64,000 nt of DNA from Evernia prunastri (taxonomy: Eukaryota > Ascomycota > Lecanoromycetes > Lecanorales > Parmeliaceae): NCBI GenBank assembly GCA_003184365.1, contig NKYR01000027.1:62001-126000 (forward strand), written 5' to 3'. The position numbers and the translations under genes are program-made. Positions 23,301 through 35,095 of this stretch are shown here, one piece after another (within the stretch, counting starts at the first letter, position 1; every line of letters begins with the position of its first letter). The notes beneath the pieces were generated by a model. It saw only the letters and a program-made list of their open reading frames with translations. It had not been told where the DNA came from and searched no databases.

Positions 23301-25590
23301 TCTTGAGGCTCAGGAGGCTCTCCGACGTGCAAGCGAAGCGGAGAGCCGGAAGAGCAGCATAACTCGAAAGAGCATGAGTATCCATCGTCCTAGCCTCGGT
23401 GGTATTACTCGCCCAAGCATGACCGCCAAACGCCTTCAGCCAATTCGTGATGAAGTTGATGATTGGTTGAAGGATCGTGGGACTGACGTGGACATGTCTG
23501 CAGTCGATAATGGCAGTATCTACTATTCGCCGCGGCCTTCGGCGCACTATGGTCCGGCGCAACGTCTCGCAAGTCTGGACGGCAGACCGTCTTTCCAGTC
23601 TTTCCAGTCTTTCCAAGGGGATGATACCGAGCTGGTGGAGGAGACTATGGTCGTCGATGATGCGGCAGTGCTAGAAAGGTGCTTTCAACATATCAATGAC
23701 TTCGCCACAGAAGGTCTCAGGACCTTGCTATACGCCTACAGGTATATGGAAGAGGATGAATATGAATCATGGAAGAAGATATATATTGATGCCTCGACGA
23801 GTCTTGTCAACCGTAATGAGATGATCGAAAAAGCAGGGGCCCAGGTGGAGAGAGATCTCGAGCTTGTAGGAGCGACCGCGATTGAAGACAAGCTACAAAA
23901 CGGCGTACCTGAGGCTATTGAAAAGCTCCGCCGGGCTAAAATCAAACTCTGGATGTTGACTGGCGATAAACGCGAGACCGCTATGAACATAGGACACTCT
24001 TGCAGGTTGATCAAAGACTATTCATCGATCACCATACTTGATCACGAGACCGGTGAAGTAAGCCAACGCATTGCAGCTGCAACTCTCGAAATCGGCAGTG
24101 GCTCCGTTGCCCATTCGGTCGTGGTGGTAGACGGCCAGACTCTCTCGCAAATTGATTCCTCCGAATCCGTCCGAGAATTATTCCTTTCCCTAGCTATCCT
24201 CGTTGACACGGTCATCTGCTGTCGCGCTTCCCCCTCCCAGAAGGCTTCCCTTGTGAGCTCCATCCGCCACAAAGTCCGCAACGCCATCACGCTTGCGATT
24301 GGTGATGGCGCTAACGACATAGCCATGATCCAAGAGGCTCATGTCGGTATCGGTATCACAGGGAAAGAAGGTCTCCAAGCTGCTCGCACGTCTGATTACT
24401 CTATCGCACAATTTAGATTCCTTACAAATCTTCTGTTGATTCACGGTCGATGGAATTATTTGCGGACATGCAAGTATACTCTTGGTACCTTCTGGAAAGA
24501 GATGTTGTTCTATCTTACTCAAGCCTTGTATCAGCGCTATGCGGGCTACACAGGTACCTCCCTCTATGAGTCCTGGTCACTATCACTGTTCAACACGTTC
24601 TTCACCTCATTACCTGTTATTTTCATGGGAATATTTGAGCAGGATCTTTCTGCTTCTACCCTTATGGCGGTGCCCGAACTTTATCATTCTCTCGGCCACC
24701 GTAACGGTGGGTTCAATATCAGAATATACCTCGCCTGGGTAGCCATGGCAGCCTCACAAGCCGTAATCGTATTCTTTATCATGCTTGGCCTGTTCGGACA
24801 AACAATATTCACGACTGACAATGGTCTTTATGCTATGGGAGCGCTGACTTTCACGGCATGTATCATGATTATTGCAACCAAGATGCAGTTCTGGGAGTTA
24901 CATAATAAGACATATACGTGTGCCATATCGATGTTGATCAGCGTTGGCGGCTGGTTCCTTTGGATGATCATCCTTTCAACCACATACCACAACAATGTTA
25001 TCTATGATGTAAAGGAAGGATTCCTAGAGCGGTTCGGCAGAAATGTGCTTTGGTGGCTGACGCTTATACTGATCTTGGCAGCATGCTGGATCTTGGAGAT
25101 TGGGGTTAAGGCAGCACAGTGCCGGTGGCTTTCTAGTGATGTCGACTGTTTCCAAGAGTTGGAGAAAGATCCCGCCGTCAAGAGACTGTTTGAGCAAGCT
25201 GCCGCCATGAACCCTACCACGAGCAGCAATCTTGATGCTGCCGAGGCAAATGGGGGCCTCGCAAGTCAACGGACGGCGGAAGAAGATCGCCAACGGGAGA
25301 GCGAAATACAGGAAATGCTGGACCGCCCAAGGGATCTAAGACGTGCAAGTGGTGCTGAGCCCGAAGTTGGGAGTGTCGGTGGACTGAGGAAACGGCAGCT
25401 CTCGGAGCCTGAAGTCAAAGCGCAGGAGTACAAGGTCTCATTCGCAGTGGAGGCGAAGGGAGAGGTGAGAGAAATGGATGGTGATGATGATGCCAATGGA
25501 AAGGAGAAGCCACTAAGGAGGAGTGCTGATATACCAGAGCTGTTAAGGAGAGGGTTTGGAGGCGTAAGGAGTAGCCTGGACATTGTATAA
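20365..25590 (+). CDS. DNF3: Dnf3-type P4-ATPase, phospholipid flippase
   Basis: Moves phospholipids to the cytosolic leaflet of Golgi/endosomal or plasma membrane using ATP. Exons 20365..22056 and 22120..25590 give 1720 residues, long for a flippase but near yeast Dnf3 (about 1650). A Ser/Arg-rich N-terminus of about 280 residues precedes TSSRYTLYNFLPRQLFAQFSK at the first membrane helices. Also visible are the actuator loop DGETNLK, the phosphorylation site FSDKTGTLT (22518-22544), the nucleotide-domain motif KGADSTL, the hinge GDGANDIAMIQEAHVGIGI and a C-terminal membrane block. A large insert after KGADSTL, rich in Arg/Ser (RKSSITRKSMSIHRPS), and a triple FQS repeat at about 23597-23617 are Dnf3-like. 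The transport role is known for the family; the exact lipid is not predictable. Confidence 0.94.
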
Positions 25591-26053
25591 AGGGGCGAAT
25601 ACCCGTGGTCCTTGGATCAATATCGGCGTTCAAGGCGGTACTTATTTGAATATTGGGAACTCTTTGGATATCGCGTCACATTGCAAATACGTTGGCATAT
25701 AGAGGCAATATGTAGAGGAGCTGCAGGAGGTGGCTGCACTTATACTTACATAGACCAAAGCTATGAAGAGTTAATACTTCTCCATACATTTTTGGGCGAA
25801 GAAGACGGCGAATCAAGCGGACAAGGACATTATACTTTAGTCTGGACTTCTTCGCGCACGGGATGAATCGTGAGCAAGTAATAGAATCTACAATTACGGC
25901 AGACTCTGATCTTGGAGAGCTCACTATGCCCAGTGGTCGTTTCATAATTTGGACCGTTCGAAAGTTCGAAATACTGGTTTTCAGTTCCAAGTGCTAGTCG
26001 TGATCTCAGATGGTTTGCTTCTCTGTCTATTCATTTCCCGGACCTTGCTCTTT
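25591..26053. other. Intergenic region between convergent genes
   Basis: 3' flanks of the flippase and RanBP1 genes. No gene. Confidence 0.6.
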
Positions 26054-27060
26054 TTACTCCACGGCGTCTTTGGTGAACAGTGCCTCATTCTCTTGCTGGG
26101 CTTTGATGAATGCTTCTTTGAAAAGGTTGGCATCTAGATGGCACTGGTCAGTTACGCCCAAAGCCTCCGAGGAAAGGGAAGGTGGCACGCACTTTCGCTA
26201 TTGGCAAATCGAATAGCCAAAGTCTGGGGCTCAGGTTCTCCCTCACTGACATCCGCAGCTGCGTTCCAGACCCAGCTTCTGTCACTACCGACATTGGGAG
26301 AGAGCTTCATATCGGGCACGACTACAATGCTGTATCAGTCCATATCCCACAAAGCCTACTATGCTCCCCACCGTCACCCCCCAAAATTCCAGGGGTGTAG
26401 TGAAGTACTCACCGTAGTGGTTCGCACAGACTTTCAGGGTTTTATCCCGTCTCATGACCAGTCTGGTCTTCTTGTTCTCCCTATGCTTCAACAACCTCAC
26501 ATCCCCAGTCCCACGCTCCTTCCACTCCCGACTCTCACGATCGAACTTGAACAGCTTGGCGCGCATCTTGAATGTCTGCTCTTCAGCCTCCTCGTTTGTC
26601 TTGGTCTCTACCTTTTCGGTCAAGTGCACAACGGGCTCGAAGTGGACATCTGGGGACTCGGGGGCGTCGTCCTAGGTAACGCAAACCCACAGAATCAGCT
26701 TTCTGTGTAGTCGTGGTAAGAGAGGAGGCTAGAGCAGGGCAAGATGAAAGTAAAGCTTACTTCCCCACCCTCATCCGCCTCAGCAGCCTCTGCATCCTTT
26801 TTGGCCTTGGAACTGCCACTCCTGTCCTCAGTCTCGCCCTCAGGCTCCTCCTTTTTCTCCTTCTTAGCCCCTCCACCGAACATGCTAAACACGCTGTCTT
26901 TCACGCCGGCAGCAGCATTGGTAGCTGAACCTGCGGCATTGGAAGCCATTTCGGTGTAACTAGAGGCAGCAGGAGCAATGTCTTTCTGGGTTTCTTCTGC
27001 TCCGGCAGGCGTGGCGGCGGATGCCTCGGTAGACCCTGGGTCAGGCTTGGTCTCTGACAT
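26054..27060 (-). CDS. YRB1: RanBP1/Yrb1, Ran-specific GTPase-activating co-factor
   Basis: Binds Ran-GTP and helps RanGAP release and hydrolyse it at the end of nuclear export. Exons 27060..26761, 26671..26413, 26321..26193 and 26133..26054 give 255 residues. The first about 100 residues are Ala/Glu/Lys-rich and disordered. The Ran-binding domain then reads SPDVHFEPVVHLTEKVE, TFKMRAKLFKFDRESREWKERGTGDVRLL, MRRDKTLKVCANHYVVPDM and SDRSWVWNAAADVSEGEPEPQTLAIRFAN, ending FKEAFIKAQQENEALF. The block WKERGTGDVRLL is a family hallmark. Phases of all three introns agree. Confidence 0.96.
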
Positions 27061-27781
27061 AGTGGTAGCGAGGTAGCTGATATAGAAAAGCTCGTCTCGG
27101 GAACAAAGGGATAAAGGAGAGAAAAGATCGGTGTATTCAATAGTGGGGGACTATTTTTCGGTTTGACCTAGCGCCAAGCTTTTCAGTATGTCACCCGGTA
27201 ACAAACAACTCTACAACCAGTATCCCCACAGACGGCATCCCACAATGAAAACCAGCCTGGTCCACGAGCTATAATCAAATTACGATTGTGCAGTGATCGG
27301 ATTTCTCGTATGGAGCACTTCTCATATTTTGCCGGTCGTCTAGGTTTTCAGGGAGCGGTTCGTCCGGAACAGAAATTGGGGCAATAGGGTCATAAGTTGC
27401 ATTGCACGTATCCAATATCCCTATCTGAGAGGAAGAAGCTATGTTACATGGTACATCAAATCGAACAAAAGCGTTGCATCCCGCCGTGCCCTGCCGGACG
27501 AAGGAACAAACGACAATCATAAAATGTAAACGTTTGAAAAGAGCCGGTACCAAGACGCCGGTGTAAAGATCCAGGCGCAGCTTATTAGGCACTGACAATT
27601 TCTGTAATGGTAAATCTGACATCCAGCCTCCTGTCCAAACAAAATGCTCCCCGCTGCACCAAACCTCTGCATATGTACTTGGCCCTGGTATATGAAAACT
27701 CCCTTTAGCAGATCACCTTTCCACACTATTTTCTAGGAACCCACAAACAAAAGCAGTACCACGGACTTGGATTATTAATGA
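27061..27781. other. Intergenic region
   Basis: RanBP1 promoter and the 3' flank of the homeobox gene. A 115-codon minus-strand frame with an ATG (27275-27622) is present but looks like chance or UTR. Confidence 0.5.
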
Positions 27782-29675
27782 TCATCCTGTTCTCTCAGGA
27801 CTAAGACTTGAGTGGTCCATGTGACTGAATGAAACCATGTTGTGCATGTCTAGCTCCTCACTCGATGATTCTTCTTGCATTTGCATGCCGAATTCGGAGT
27901 CGTCCATCTTCGGGGCCGGCGAGTGCATCTGCAAATTCAAGTTTTGTTTCGAGTACATTTCACTGAGCGAATATCCGTCGTCAGACATTGCTGAGTGGTG
28001 GTCTTGTGAGATGGACAGGAAATCAGCAGATGTACTTCGGTGCATGTGGGCTAAAGGTGGTGATCCATCGGCAATGACAGGGTCGCCATGACTGTAGGCT
28101 GACAAAGGTGATACTGAAGGATTGATGGTGCTTGGATGCTCGCTGTGCATAGGTGATAAGAATGGGAGGCTGTATGACGGATTGAAAGTAGAAGCAGGTA
28201 CAGAGTCCATGTGTGCACCAGAGGAGTAGTACGACGGACTTGCATACTCAGACGGCGAGCCGGTCGTAGCCGCGGACAATGGATACTGACGGTAGTCAAG
28301 ACCGTAACCTGCGGAAGTATCGATCCGAAGATTTGGCCCAAGAGGACTGAGATCGTGCTGGTGCTGCGGAATAGGTGCGTAGAGAGGGGCATCGACCATA
28401 TTGGTTGACGGACGTTGAATGTGAAAAGATGGCATTGGAGGCATCATCGAGAAGTCTACAGCAACAGGTACAGATCGACTCCGAGTGCGCTTATGACCTC
28501 GTGGCCCTGGTGGTGGCATACCGAAACCATTTTCCTGAAACATAGCGAGGTGTGGGTGTGCCATTTGAGCCGTCGGTTGGGATGATGGGCGAGGAGGAGC
28601 CATCATGGGTGAAACAGGCGCAGATGCTGCCATTGTGTGTAGATCATACGGACTGTGTCTGTTTTGGAAAGAGTCCAACGAAACCAATTTAGCCAATTGT
28701 CCGGCGAGGACTTTAGGATGGCCACCCAGGTAGTGCGTCATGATCAACGAAGCTTGCTGCTCTTCCGTGAAGTCCCCACATTGGTGAAAGCCTCCAGTAC
28801 CAGCTGAGTCCATGAAAAAGTTAGGAGGCCTGTTCAATTCCACCACGAGTCCGCGGTGTCGGGCTATCATTCCACCTGACTCTTCTGCGGAGTCTCCATA
28901 GTCAAGACCTATGTGCTTGATGTAAGCAAAGGGGTATTCAATCTTGTAGCCGGCTCCTTCGTTGTTGATGTAATATGTGAGACAGGCTTTATCCGGGGCA
29001 TAGAAGACGACGAGATCCATCGCGTTTTGCCCGACACGACGCCAACTGCCGATACTCAGGGATTTGCAGGTGAAATGATGGATGACTGCCAACGACGTTA
29101 GAAGATTCTCAAGACATGGAAAGCGACGCGGATTTGCGTACCGATTTTGCCGGCTTGGGCAGAGTCGGGGGTCAGAAGCATTCCACCGCTCCCGTATGCA
29201 CCGATATTATTCGGAGAGCGGCCAAGAAACTCTCTTGCGAGAGGCTTGCCAGACTCCATGGCTTGGTTGGCAAGATAAGTGCGCATTGATTCAGGTATTG
29301 CATCGCAGTCCTCTCCCGTTTCAATGCTCTTCTTTGCAAGCAGCTTTATCTTAGCACGCCTATGCCAGGCCCATCAGCTGCTGTGGTTTTCTATTTGACC
29401 ATTCTGGGGACCAACCTATTCTGGAACCATATTTGGACAGACCTCTCGGTCATGCTGATATCTTGCGCGATACGTTCCCGGACGGTAGCCGTAGGTGTTG
29501 GGTTTCTGATGAATTCCTCTTCGAGTGTAAGGAGTTGTTCTTGCGTCGCTCTTTGCCGTTTCTGGTTTTTCTGTTGTTGGGTGAGCGTGCTCTTGCGTGG
29601 TGGCCGGCGAGATGCAGGAGCCCCAGAAGCCACAGCAGTGGCAGAGACAGTGGGCGAGGGTGTCGAAGACGACAT
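27782..29675 (-). CDS. Homeobox transcription factor, Htf1/Hox2-like
   Basis: Sequence-specific DNA-binding regulator. Exons 29675..29416, 29359..29142 and 29085..27782 give 593 residues. The homeodomain lies at about residues 35-95: KRQRATQEQLLTLEEEF, then RERIAQDISMTERSVQIWFQNRRAKIK, with the first intron splitting the recognition helix at WFQNR. A conserved middle follows (IPESMRTYLANQAMESGKPL; FTCKSLSIGSWRRVG; DLVVFYAPDKACLTYYINNE). The C-terminal half is rich in Pro, Ser, Tyr, His and Met and is likely an activation region. Homeodomain plus this middle domain resembles Htf1/Hox2, which control conidium formation in several moulds; that role is by analogy only. The long empty upstream region suits a developmentally regulated gene. 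Confidence 0.9.
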
Positions 29676-32012
29676 CGTTAACGTCCAAGGCAGCTTGTGA
29701 TGTAGCAAAGTACCCGATTATGAGGCCGTTAAATGGAGAAGTCCTGGAAACGTAGATGGGAGAAGCGCTGGGCCTCGAAAGTCGCGTTCCACGAGGGGGG
29801 GTTTGAATGAACGTAACGCTGCGATGAGCTGGACAGGCTGGCAAGTAATTTTCGCAGCGGTGCCAACGAGTAGATACTTGGATCAGAGGAGAGGAGATTG
29901 TTGGAATGAGCTGTGACTGAAAACGTGGTGGTGCTTGTCGAAGAAGTTGCTGTGTTGAAGGAATGGCAGGCAAAGGAGTGTGAATGAGCCTGGACCCGAA
30001 AGGAGTGGCGGTGTCCAATTGGCAGAAATTACAAAACAGGACAAGAAAAGGAATGTGGGTGTTGTTAAAGACCGACGACGACAAGGTAGAGTCTCTGACG
30101 GTATTATGGTGATGGTGTTGTTCGAAGGGAAGAGAAGGAAGGTTTAGTTTGGCTGAGGGGCGGTAAGAATCAAATCGAACCCCTGAAAATCGGAAACGCT
30201 GAGCAACGAGCAACACAAGCGAACACCCTCAAAACCTCATGCCAAGGCTCCATCAACTTTTCTACGTGGACGCATCTATCTATCATTGAATTGTGATCTG
30301 AGAAGATGTTTGGCATAGTTGTTTACCTGTGGGACACGACTACAATCATTTATACTTGATTACCCATGTATCCAGTAATGTCTGACTCAAGCCAAAGAGC
30401 AACATGTTGTGAAAATCATAGTGATGGTATTTCAGCGGGAGGGTTTGTTTTTAGACTCGTGAGGCTTCCTCGATCATAACCGCCAGGCCCCCCGCAGTAG
30501 AACCTGCAAGCGTCCAAATTCATGCATGATTCTGCGAGATCCCTGCGCCAGCGTAAATCGTTAGGAGCATTTTTGAATTATTGTCATCATGAAAAGAAAA
30601 CTGTGCCAAGCAAGTATCAAAAGTGTATCACATCCGTTACGACCGTTACGACGCTTGTAGGGCGATAGACTTTGATGATGATTGATGTATCAATCGGCCC
30701 TATGCTGTCAAAAGATGGAAAGGAGCAATCCTTGACCTTGACCTTGACCATACCACGTTGCCGTCGTAGATCATGACCTCGCCCTGGTCCAAGCTCTTAT
30801 AGAAGAAAGCAAATCAAGAGGCCCGCCTACCCAACAAGATGCTATTATTAATACCTACCTCTATTGTGGGACTGGGAGACGTTGCTGTCCGGTGTTCGGG
30901 TTCCCCTGTTTCCAAAGAACCGCGCAATTTTTGGCCGTCGGCTGAAGTCTAAAAGTATGTAGAAAAGACCAACGGTTTGGAAAGCTTTTTGTTAATAACA
31001 TTAATTTTTAAACTTTTAAACTTGGTACCTTACTTCAAACCTGCCTTTTCAGAAGTTTTTCAGGTACGCGGTTTCAAAGCGCTGACTTTAAGCATTTTTA
31101 GGCCGTGTTTCGGAGGGTTCGACTTTAAAATAATGCTGCATCTGCTGAGCACCTTGAGATTTGAGAAGCGCCGGTCGGCCGCAACGCTGGATAATAATTA
31201 AGTACCTAATATTCTTGATCACTTTGAAAATAGAGCTGCAGTCCTGCAATTGTGTACAGTGGTAGACTGTGTAGCGTGGAGAGGTGAAGAGTGGAGAGCG
31301 AATGGACCTTGGACGATAGAACATGGATGGTCATGCGCAGTACTAAGTACTGTACCTTAGGTAAGTTGTAAGGTATGCATCACCAGCATGGTGGCGGAAA
31401 GCAGCTGACGCCATTCAATACCTTAGCACTACTTACCTACCTTACTTAAGTTACCTTACTTCCGTGGGGGAAGAAGGTCTTACCGAGCACGACTCGTCCC
31501 GTCTTGAATACGTAATTGTCAAAATCAATCCAATCTGACGGAATTTGCATCAACATCATCATCAACAACGGAGTGTATCCAACTTTCTATTGCCATAAAC
31601 ACATCTCGTACTCTACAGACTTCTCTCAAGGGCCAATCAGGCATTAGTCGACTGTCAGGCCGCCCATTGCATCAAGTGACAAGGCCGTCTACAAACCCAA
31701 GTGGACCGTTTATAATCTCGGCTGAGGTCCAATGTGTAACACTTGGAAGCTCTTCACAATCTGTCAACCCAATCCATGCTTAAATCTCCCCTTTCCTTTC
31801 TACGAGATCGATCTTGAATGGGTCAAAATTGACCTGCGGCTGCCACCACGTCCTGGCCCTAGAATGCAGTACCTTAATGTCGCGAATTGAGCATGCGATT
31901 GAGAGTATCCTGAACTCCATGCTATGGTGCTGGCCTTCCCATCCGACTATGGTGCGGCAATAGAATCTCAAGACGCGGAAACCGAGATCACTTTCTAAAT
32001 AAAGCCCTTCAA
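29676..32012. other. 2.3-kb gene-free region upstream of the homeobox gene
   Basis: Contains probable leader and promoter of the homeobox gene. There is an AT-rich block at about 30985-31035 and clusters of CCTTAGGTAAG / CTTACCTACCTTAC-type motifs at about 31350-31460. A 266-codon frame at 29416-30216 overlaps the homeobox exon antiphase and is not protein-like. Confidence 0.5.
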
Positions 32013-32809
32013 TCAATCAATCTTTGGGACCTGAGCTTTGAAGCCGCGTCGGGTCAGGAATCCTGGCAGCCCTTTCTCTATTCTCGAGAGCTAGAATATC
32101 GGTGAGCGCCGGACCTCAATCCGCTTTGAGAATTGGTTCTACTTACAAAACCACTATTTGGTACAACTCCATCTTTGATCCAAATCGACCAAGCGCCAAT
32201 CGTGCTCGCCATTATCACATCTGTGAAGAGCCTATCTCCAATTATAGCAATCTGGTTTGGATGCTTCACCCTAATATTCGGAATGTTCTGTAAGTGCTTG
32301 AGTACATCCGGCCCACATCCAGGCTTCTTTGTCGTATGTTTGAAAACTTTGACCCCCGTAGCTTGTTCGAGAAGTTCGGCTTCTTTCCCTTCTGGATCAT
32401 CTTGTGTGCCGGCCGAGTTGCTGACTATCAATACACGAGCGCCGGGAAATATCTTGCGAAGAGATTCAAAATGTTTCTATCAATCTCAGAATGAATGGTC
32501 TTTTCTGGATACGAAATTTGAGATCTGGCACCAGATCCTAGATCAACTGACACTGGGGAGGAAATGAGTCAAATTGATCGGACGTACTTTGTAGGGTTTG
32601 TGGATGCTATTACATTTGGGTTTGGCGAAGCAATTATCTTTATCAAGCACAACAGCTCTGATATCAGGTCTCTGACCTCCATTGGCGGCGGTAAGAGCTG
32701 TAGCTATAGAAATTGGTACGCGATCAAAGGTAGGCACAGTAGCATGAGGTAGACATAGTGAAGGGTTTCGTACTAGACCGATGACATTGAGCGTCGCCGA
32801 GGCATTCAT
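32013..32809 (-). CDS. GEP4: Gep4, mitochondrial phosphatidylglycerophosphate phosphatase
   Basis: Dephosphorylates phosphatidylglycerophosphate in the mitochondrial matrix, a step of cardiolipin synthesis. Exons 32809..32588, 32476..32147 and 32090..32013 give 209 residues. The family start MNASATLNVIGLVRNPSLCLPH is clear. HAD-phosphatase motif I is VVLDKDNC (nucleophile Asp and acid Asp), motif II is LIVSNSAG, the lysine is in HTTKKPGCG, and motif IV is IAIIGDRLFTDVIMA. In-frame ATGs up to 32956 exist but would add residues unlike the family. The first intron (111 nt) is longer than average. The gene is divergent from SmD3, with starts 199 bases apart. Confidence 0.94.
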
Positions 32810-33008
32810 TGAAATCGGGTCAGAAGGCCAATGGAATTGAGGTAAGAAAGATAGGTAAGTCTCGGAGTAACCAATCGAGCCCACTAGAGGACAATGAGGA
32901 GGCTTGGCAGCAAAGGGCGCTACTATCAGCCTTATCAAAATGGAAATGATCATCAAGTCGAAGCACTGCTCTCAGCACAAACCGCGTCTTTACTCACAAG
33001 TGGCAATT

Positions 33009-33570
33009 ATGACTAGCACTATCGGTATACCGATAAAGCTCCTAAACGAGGCTCAGGTAACCCCCAAGTCGCTCCCACCGTAGGTTAGACAGCAAGCTAA
33101 CACCTCCTCCCCAGAACCATGTGATAACCCTGGAAATCACATCTGGCCAAGTGTACCGTGGCAAGCTCATCGAAGGTTTCCATGCCCCTAGCGCCAGACA
33201 TTCCCAATGAATCTACTATAGTACCTAGCTGTGTTGCTAATGCACCTGCAGCCGAAGACAACATGAATGTGCAGCTCAAAGACATCACCGTTACCGCGCG
33301 TGACGGTCGAGTTAGCCATTTGGATCAGGTTTACATAAGGGGGAGCCATGTACGGTTCTTCATTGTGCCGGATATGTTGAGGTAGGGTTTTTCCGGCGGC
33401 GCTCTTGCGATGATTTCTGGTCATTGGGTGCGAAGACGGGAGGCTAATGAAGTTGCAGGAATGCCCCCATGTTCAGGTCGAGAGGGACGAGGGGCAGAGG
33501 TGTCGGATTGGCGAGAGGAAGGGCGACTGTCAATAGGGCGAGGGGTCAGCGTGGTCCAAGAGGTGGTTGA
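33009..33570 (+). CDS. SMD3: Sm core protein D3
   Basis: One of seven Sm proteins forming the ring on U1, U2, U4 and U5 snRNAs. Exons 33009..33056, 33115..33175, 33252..33381 and 33459..33570 give 116 residues, the normal size. Sm1 reads GIPIKLLNEAQNHVITLEI, then SGQVYRGKLIEAEDNMNVQL. Sm2 reads HLDQVYIRGSHVRFFIVPDM. The tail is an Arg-Gly-rich segment (RSRGTRGRGVGLARGR) of the kind that is dimethylated in Sm proteins. No long frame covers the gene because of its three introns. It shares a short divergent promoter with GEP4. Confidence 0.96.
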
Positions 33571-33771
33571 GAGGGGGCGACAAGATAAGGAAGGAGGATC
33601 GTCTGATATCCATAGAGAATGGCACAAAAATTTGGGAACGGTCCTAAGATTACAAGCTCGGGCATCGACTCCTCTTCCAGGAGGGGGCGCGGACGCTCAG
33701 AAAAGCGCCAACATGTATCAAAGCGACAATCTATACCCACGGACACAAGATCAAGCTTGAAGGTACGCGAC

Positions 33772-34836
33772 CTAGACGCCCTTCATCATGTCTCTCACGG
33801 CCTTCGCCGCGAAATTTCTCCTCTCTGATTCGGGCATATCGACACCCATGTCTTTGATCGCCTGCATTTTCAGCATCATGTTCTCCAGCTCCTCTACGCC
33901 CTCGTCTCCGCCTTCATCGGATTCTTCCGCTCCATTCACTGCCATTTTTAACCCCATCATTTCTCGCTCTACTTCTGCTGCCTCGGCACCAAAGCCATCC
34001 TCCAAACCCAGGTCGTCAGATATGGTATCCACATCGGCACCCTCCCATTCGCATGCTTCGAGGGCTTCCTTCAGTCGATCGATACCTAATCTTTCTATTT
34101 CCAAAGCGCCCAAATCAGTACAGAGGCAGGAGTTCCTCTTCGTCTCATGAGTCGAGATCCCAGACTCACCTCCAAACTCGTTCCTCTTCTTCTTGCCTTC
34201 CCCGCCTGATTCCACTTCTCCACCCAGCTCTGCATCAATCCATTCCCAAGATCCACAATCCATGCAAAGAGTCTCCCACGCCTCATTGGTAATCTCCAGA
34301 CTAGGGTTCAACGTCTGCTGCGTGCCCACTGCCAGCAGCAGAGGTTCGTTTATAGCATAGCCAGAGCTCGTATGATTCCTCACTACCTCATGGATCGTGG
34401 CTAGTAGATTCCGTATTGTATCCTACCAAAGTTGCATGGCCATCAGCTACTTCTACACACCGTTGGGGCGGCAGACGTTGCCGTACCAGATCCGCCTTCT
34501 CCCTAGGTTTCTTGAAGCACACGACCCATGCTCCTACAGCCTGCACGACCTCGCCCGCCGCTTGCCCCAGCCACTCTGCCTTCCACGTCTCGATTTCGGT
34601 TGAAGAGGTGGGAAGTTCATCCCGCCATATGGGGATGGCAGCATTGTAGTAGGGCGTCCTGATCTCGTGATGGGAGACACCTGGTGCAGGAAAGTATTAG
34701 TGAAGATAGAAAGACAACTCACCCGGCGATGATGAAGCCGCGAGGTGGTATAGTTACCCTTGAGGAAGGAAGGAGGCGTTTCCGGTGCGGAGAGGAGGAG
34801 CATGCGGAGCGGAGAGGCGATGGTGGGGGTCGTCAT
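33772..34836 (-). CDS. Irc6 / alpha- and gamma-adaptin-binding protein p34-like
   Basis: Small pseudo-GTPase-like regulator of clathrin adaptor assembly. Exons 34836..34758, 34680..34459, 34400..34170 and 34094..33772 give 284 residues. Family features are RTPYYNAAIPIWRDEL, AVGAWVVCFKKP, WETLCMDCGSWEWIDAEL and the C-terminal signature GERLGIDRLKEALEACEWEG, followed by a helical tail (LENMMLKMQAIKDMG). The second intron needs the donor GTGTAG two bases inside a GTGTGT run to keep the frame (CGGT then GTGTAG). The third intron is open in frame and could be misread as coding. It is convergent with SmD3, the stops about 200 bases apart. The family match is good; which adaptor it serves is not shown. 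Confidence 0.82.
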
Positions 34837-35095
34837 AGCGCGGTGGAGTACAAAGGATCTATTGATGAAGTTGCATGACCGTTGATCATGGATCAAGTGA
34901 GACGCTTTACAACTCTAGAAATTCATTATTTGTGGCCGAAAGTCAAGTATCTGCATGGAATTGCTGAACGCTCGACTAAGCTTCAAAGATTGAACAAGAA
35001 ACAGCCACCCCGTAACGATGGCTCCGCTAGTTGCCCCCTTCCAAGCAATTGATAATATGCAAACCATAGCATAGACCAGTAATATCCTGTCCATC

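Noticed and set aside
27275..27622. 115-codon minus-strand frame with an ATG
   Set aside because: No family resemblance or supporting context; most likely chance in the spacer.
29416..30216. 266-codon minus-strand frame
   Set aside because: It overlaps the homeobox exon in another frame, is biased like translated leader sequence and has no domain.
31100..31130. tRNA-like GGTTCGA T-loop sequence
   Set aside because: No matching acceptor stem or anticodon arm nearby; no tRNA gene was found anywhere in the window by eye.
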